This document shows, piece by piece, positions 38,947 through 42,120 of a stretch of DNA of 42,120 bases. This DNA is from an uncultured Bacteroidales bacterium (lineage in GTDB: Bacteria; Bacteroidota; Bacteroidia; Bacteroidales; Paludibacteraceae). Each line of letters opens with the position of its first letter. Position 1 is the first letter of the stretch. The stretch covers positions 1 through 42,120 of the forward strand of contig CAIKVR010000023.1 in the NCBI GenBank assembly GCA_903830915.1, written 5' to 3'. Both the position numbers and the translations under genes were made by a program. The notes under the pieces are model-generated. The model searched no databases. It was not told the DNA's origin and saw only the letters and a program-made list of their open reading frames with translations.

Positions 38947-38963
38947 GCTCTCTCATTTTTCCC

Positions 38964-39042
38964 CCGCTGTAGCGACAGCGGCAATCCATATTATCAAAAG
39001 CCTTAGCTTTTATTTAAACTTAAAACTCAAAAAAAACTACAT
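38964..39042 (+). repeat. Structured repeat, copy 2 (degenerate 3' part)
   Basis: CCGCTGTAGCGACAGCGGCAATCCATATTATCAAAAGCCTTAGCTTTTATT...AAAAAACTACAT. Confidence 0.8.
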
Positions 39043-39107
39043 TTTTAGACCAATAAACAAAAAAATAATATTTTTAATTTTATCGTTCAAATGTGAATAA
39101 CTATTCA

Positions 39108-39115
39108 TATATTTG
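39108..39115 (+). promoter_or_regulatory. Predicted -7 box TATATTTG preceding hairpin-repeat copy 3
   Basis: TATATTTG-CAACTCATATTATTA, 21 nt before the hairpin; same layout as copy 1. Confidence 0.5.
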
Positions 39116-39136
39116 CAACTCATATTATTACCTCGT

Positions 39137-39190
39137 CAATTGTAGCGACAATTGCATTACATATTAAACAAAGCGTTTTTAAATATTATC
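39137..39190 (+). repeat. Structured repeat, copy 3, with covarying stem
   Basis: CAATTGT-AGCG-ACAATTG then CATTACATATTAAACAAAGCGTT; both stem arms differ from copies 1/2 but stay complementary. Confidence 0.8.
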
Positions 39191-39351
39191 CTGACTTGAA
39201 ATCTGGACAATTTCAAAAGTAACTTGGATGATAGCAACTAACGCTCCACGACTATAACAATATAGGCGTGGGGCTGTTGCTTTATCATTAGTTACAGGGT
39301 CGTCCAGAACCTCAAGTCAGTGATAAAGCAAACAGTTCCCACGCTTTTTTT
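39191..39351 (+). ncRNA. Candidate structured RNA / attenuator with two mutually exclusive folds ending in an intrinsic terminator
   Basis: Seven nested helices by hand (46 bp) over 39191-39320; alternative hairpin 39266-39287 with 39321-39344 followed by T7. Confidence 0.65.
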
Positions 39352-39429
39352 ATGCCCGAAAATGAACAAAAACTATATATGGAGTTACCCGAAAATCCAA
39401 AAACAGAGTAGGAAATTAACTGTAAAAAA

Positions 39430-40251
39430 ATGAAAAAACAAATCAAAAACATCAGCTTGATAGCATTATTATTTGCTATGACTTCATTAATTATCTCTTG
39501 TCAAAGTAAAACAGATAAGTTTCTTGACAAATATGAATCTATCACCAAAACTTTAGAAGAGAAAGTGAAAAAAGGTGACAAAATAAGTTCTATTTCAGAT
39601 TTGACAGATATGTTTGCTGATTTGGCAGAATTTAGTGACGAAAAGGAAATGAAAGCAATGGAAGAGAATTTGAATGGAGCACAAAAGTCAAGACTTCTAA
39701 AGATTTCCGCAAGATATGCTGATGCAATGTTGAAACTACAAGGGTTAGATACCTCTAAAATGATGAAAGATATTCAAAATGTGTCATCAAAAGCTATGGA
39801 GAAAGTAGAAGATATAAACAATCCTCAAATTGAAAACAACAATAAAAAAGTGGTAGGTTCAGGTAAAGACCAAGAACTATCTGAGTATGATAAAGAAATA
39901 TTGGGTACTTGGTCAGGCACTTTAAGTGGCAGCAACTTAGCAACTAAAAAATTGATAATTGTTTTTACAAAATCCTCGTTCAATCAACAAAAGAACTTTG
40001 GAAATGTAGAAGGATACAGCACTGTTAATAATACAAATAAAACAGCTTTTGTTGGTACTTTTTTCTGTGATGCTGATACACCAGTATTAGAATTAAACGA
40101 GCCGAAAACAAGTGGCACTAATGGAACTTTTAAAATAAGCAGTTTAAGTTGTGAGGGTGAAGAATCTGTAAACAGAGATAAAATTTGTGGAACTTGGATT
40201 TCCTATAATGGTCAATTACAAAGGGAAGTTAGATTAAAAAGAATGAAATAA
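39430..40251 (+). CDS. Hypothetical lipoprotein
   Basis: Lipobox SLIISCQ; charged alpha-helical middle; C-terminal ILGTWSGTLSGSNLATKKLIIVF domain. Confidence 0.75.
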   Translation: MKKQIKNISLIALLFAMTSLIISCQSKTDKFLDKYESITKTLEEKVKKGDKISSISDLTDMFADLAEFSDEKEMKAMEENLNGAQKSRLLKISARYADAMLKLQGLDTSKMMKDIQNVSSKAMEKVEDINNPQIENNNKKVVGSGKDQELSEYDKEILGTWSGTLSGSNLATKKLIIVFTKSSFNQQKNFGNVEGYSTVNNTNKTAFVGTFFCDADTPVLELNEPKTSGTNGTFKISSLSCEGEESVNRDKICGTWISYNGQLQREVRLKRMK

Positions 40252-40316
40252 ATGTTTCTTAGACTATTTATAATGCCTTAAAAAAATAAACTATTAATTT
40301 TTAAAATAAATTTATT

Positions 40317-40919
40317 ATGAAAAGAACAATGTTATTTTTCGAAGCAGTTTTATTTACTGCATTTATTCTTACAGGTTGTGCTGCAAAAAACACAAATGAT
40401 AAGGATAATTCTATTAAGTCTCTACAAAAGACAGATTCTGTTGTGGTAAAAAAAACAGATAATAAAGTCACTTGTACAGAATGTGAAAAAACAAAAGATG
40501 GTGAGACATATACCATCAAAGAATGTAAATTCAGGGATTACAAATCAGTTAAAAATACATTTATTAATTCTACAAATGGTCATGAGTACTATGAATACAA
40601 ACTTACTAAACTCGTTGGCAATAAGGAGATACCCATTAAAAATATTGAATTATTTAACGATAAAAGGAATGAATTACTTTCAATAATTAATGAACGTATG
40701 CGTGCGGTAATTAATATACATTATGGTGAAGAAGGGGTCTCTGATTGTTTGCCCAATGATGATCCTAATAGAAAATTTACTTTTGATCAAATAAATATCA
40801 CTTTTCAAGAAGGCAAGTTTCTGTTTAATGTTTCACTTGGATTACCGGATGCTTGTGCAGCATTCGATCAAAATGATGTTGAAATCTCCATTAAAGATAT
40901 TGAGAAATACCTAAAGTAA
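40317..40919 (+). CDS. Hypothetical lipoprotein
   Basis: Lipobox ILTGCAAK; no family recognised. Confidence 0.75.
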   Translation: MKRTMLFFEAVLFTAFILTGCAAKNTNDKDNSIKSLQKTDSVVVKKTDNKVTCTECEKTKDGETYTIKECKFRDYKSVKNTFINSTNGHEYYEYKLTKLVGNKEIPIKNIELFNDKRNELLSIINERMRAVINIHYGEEGVSDCLPNDDPNRKFTFDQINITFQEGKFLFNVSLGLPDACAAFDQNDVEISIKDIEKYLK

Positions 40920-40949
40920 TCAGATACTCATAATATTTAAAATTAAGCT

Positions 40950-41531
40950 ATGAAAAAAGCAGTTATAGCATTGTTTTTATTCACATTAACGAATTTTTGT
41001 ATTGCTCAAACAGGTCAGAGCAAACAAATAGAAGTTCTAGTAAATAATATTTTTGTGAGATCAAATGGATTAACATCCATGATAGTATTTAATTTTCAAT
41101 ATGAGAATAAATATACTATGAGAGTTATAGCAATCCCTCAAACAGAAATTGTCAATGTTAGTGGAACTTATATTTTGTCAAATTCAGGAACAGATAAGGC
41201 AAATTTAATTTTAAATCCAAAATACATTAATAAATCTTCTGCTTATAATCGGTTTCAGGATTTTAAAATAGATAAGTTTATATATAATAATCTACAATTT
41301 GATCTTCGGAAATTCCTTGAATCAGATGTACAAAAATACATTTCAGAAAATCCATTACTTGCTCAGGCCTCAAACGATGAGAATAAAAATCCATTTTACA
41401 TTTTGCAAGGTAATGTGAACTTTTATTCAAGAAAGTTAGATTCAAAATCAGAACGAGAGGCCAAAATGAAACAACAAGAAGAAAAAGAAAAGAAAAAAGC
41501 TGACTTAGAAGAAAAACTAAAAGGTTTGTAA
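40950..41531 (+). CDS. Hypothetical secreted protein
   Basis: Signal peptide MKKAVIALFLFTLTNFCIAQ; highly charged C-terminal tail. Confidence 0.7.
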   Translation: MKKAVIALFLFTLTNFCIAQTGQSKQIEVLVNNIFVRSNGLTSMIVFNFQYENKYTMRVIAIPQTEIVNVSGTYILSNSGTDKANLILNPKYINKSSAYNRFQDFKIDKFIYNNLQFDLRKFLESDVQKYISENPLLAQASNDENKNPFYILQGNVNFYSRKLDSKSEREAKMKQQEEKEKKKADLEEKLKGL

Positions 41532-41588
41532 TTTGAACTTAAATTTGATTTGAATATACCTCTAATAATCACATATAAAGTTATAATC

Positions 41589-42120
41589 ATGAAAAAAACA
41601 ACATTATTCCTAACATGCATTTTAGTATGTATCTCTTTTTTTTCTAAAGCTCAAGATAGGCAAGATGAGGTGAGACAAAAATTACAGTTGTCTATTGATG
41701 CCCAATCAGATGTGTTGAGTCATGTAACTGGTTGGTCAAAAATTGAAAACGCTGAAGGAAAATTTTGGAAACAATCAGATATAAATGAAGAGAATAGCTA
41801 CTTGCCTAGATTTAACAAATATTCAGGCTTTAAATCATTAAGAATTTATAAGTTTTCAATAGAAGGTTCGATATTCTATGTGCTTAATCAAGTTTATACT
41901 GGAGGTAATCACTATTTTGTTTTTAACGAGTCATCATTTGAACAATTGAAATTAGATTGCAGGGATGTGTTGTTATTTCCAGAAGTAGATAATAGACGTA
42001 TTTCAATTAAATATGTTGGATATCAAGACAAATATCAAACTGTTGATTTTCACGCAGTATATGATGATTTTAATCCTGAATTATTACTTAAAGACAATGA
42101 AATGATTAGAGTATTACTTA
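41589..42120 (+). CDS. Hypothetical secreted protein, truncated by the window end
   Basis: Open from ATG 41589 to the edge: MKKTTLFLTCILVCISFFSKAQDRQDEVRQKLQLSIDAQSDVLSHVTGWSKIENAEGKFWKQ. Absent from the ORF track because there is no stop. Confidence 0.75.
   Translation, partial: MKKTTLFLTCILVCISFFSKAQDRQDEVRQKLQLSIDAQSDVLSHVTGWSKIENAEGKFWKQSDINEENSYLPRFNKYSGFKSLRIYKFSIEGSIFYVLNQVYTGGNHYFVFNESSFEQLKLDCRDVLLFPEVDNRRISIKYVGYQDKYQTVDFHAVYDDFNPELLLKDNEMIRVLL

Noticed and set aside
38525-39154. CRISPR array from repeated hairpins
   Set aside because: Only three copies, spaced about 439 and 173 nt apart, with promoters and an ORF between them and no cas genes.
39191-39351. Integron attC site
   Set aside because: Long imperfect palindrome, but no RYYYAAC/GTTRRRY core pair at the ends and no integrase in the window.
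39191-39351. Retron msr-msd
   Set aside because: Nested structure with terminal inverted repeats is suggestive, but there is no reverse transcriptase ORF in the window. Would need sequence beyond 42120.

Overview
The window is about 42 kb of low-GC Bacteroidota DNA, probably Bacteroidales. This is inferred from GldD/GldE/GldF homologs, TAnnTTTG promoter boxes, and LpxB/SurE/KdsB/PagL-type envelope genes. Positions 1-38.4 kb are mostly ordinary chromosome: metabolism (MetY, NadB, a phosphate acyltransferase, GGGP synthase), envelope functions, DNA repair (radical-SAM/TIGR03915-type pair, SSB), a PL8 lyase, an M16 peptidase, and a GH18-NodB-GT2 fusion. The accessory structure I find most interesting is at 38.5-39.4 kb. 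Three copies of a hairpin repeat (TGTAGCGACA core) lie there, and one copy has compensatory changes in both stem arms. The third copy leads from a predicted promoter into a candidate structured RNA at 39191-39351. By hand-folding it has a 46-bp multi-helix hairpin plus a competing terminator hairpin that uses the same central strand, ending in T7 directly before a 19-codon ORF. A run of uncharacterised secreted or lipoprotein genes follows. Other notable items are a RAYT transposase with REP-like palindromes on both sides (one supplies the stop codon of the neighbouring phosphatase gene), a GC-rich inverted-repeat element forming the N-terminal codons of a LutA-like gene, 8-nt tandem repeats in the leader of lpxB, and a perfect palindrome over the predicted ptb promoter. 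All assignments come from reading sequence and translations; no searches or folding programs were run.
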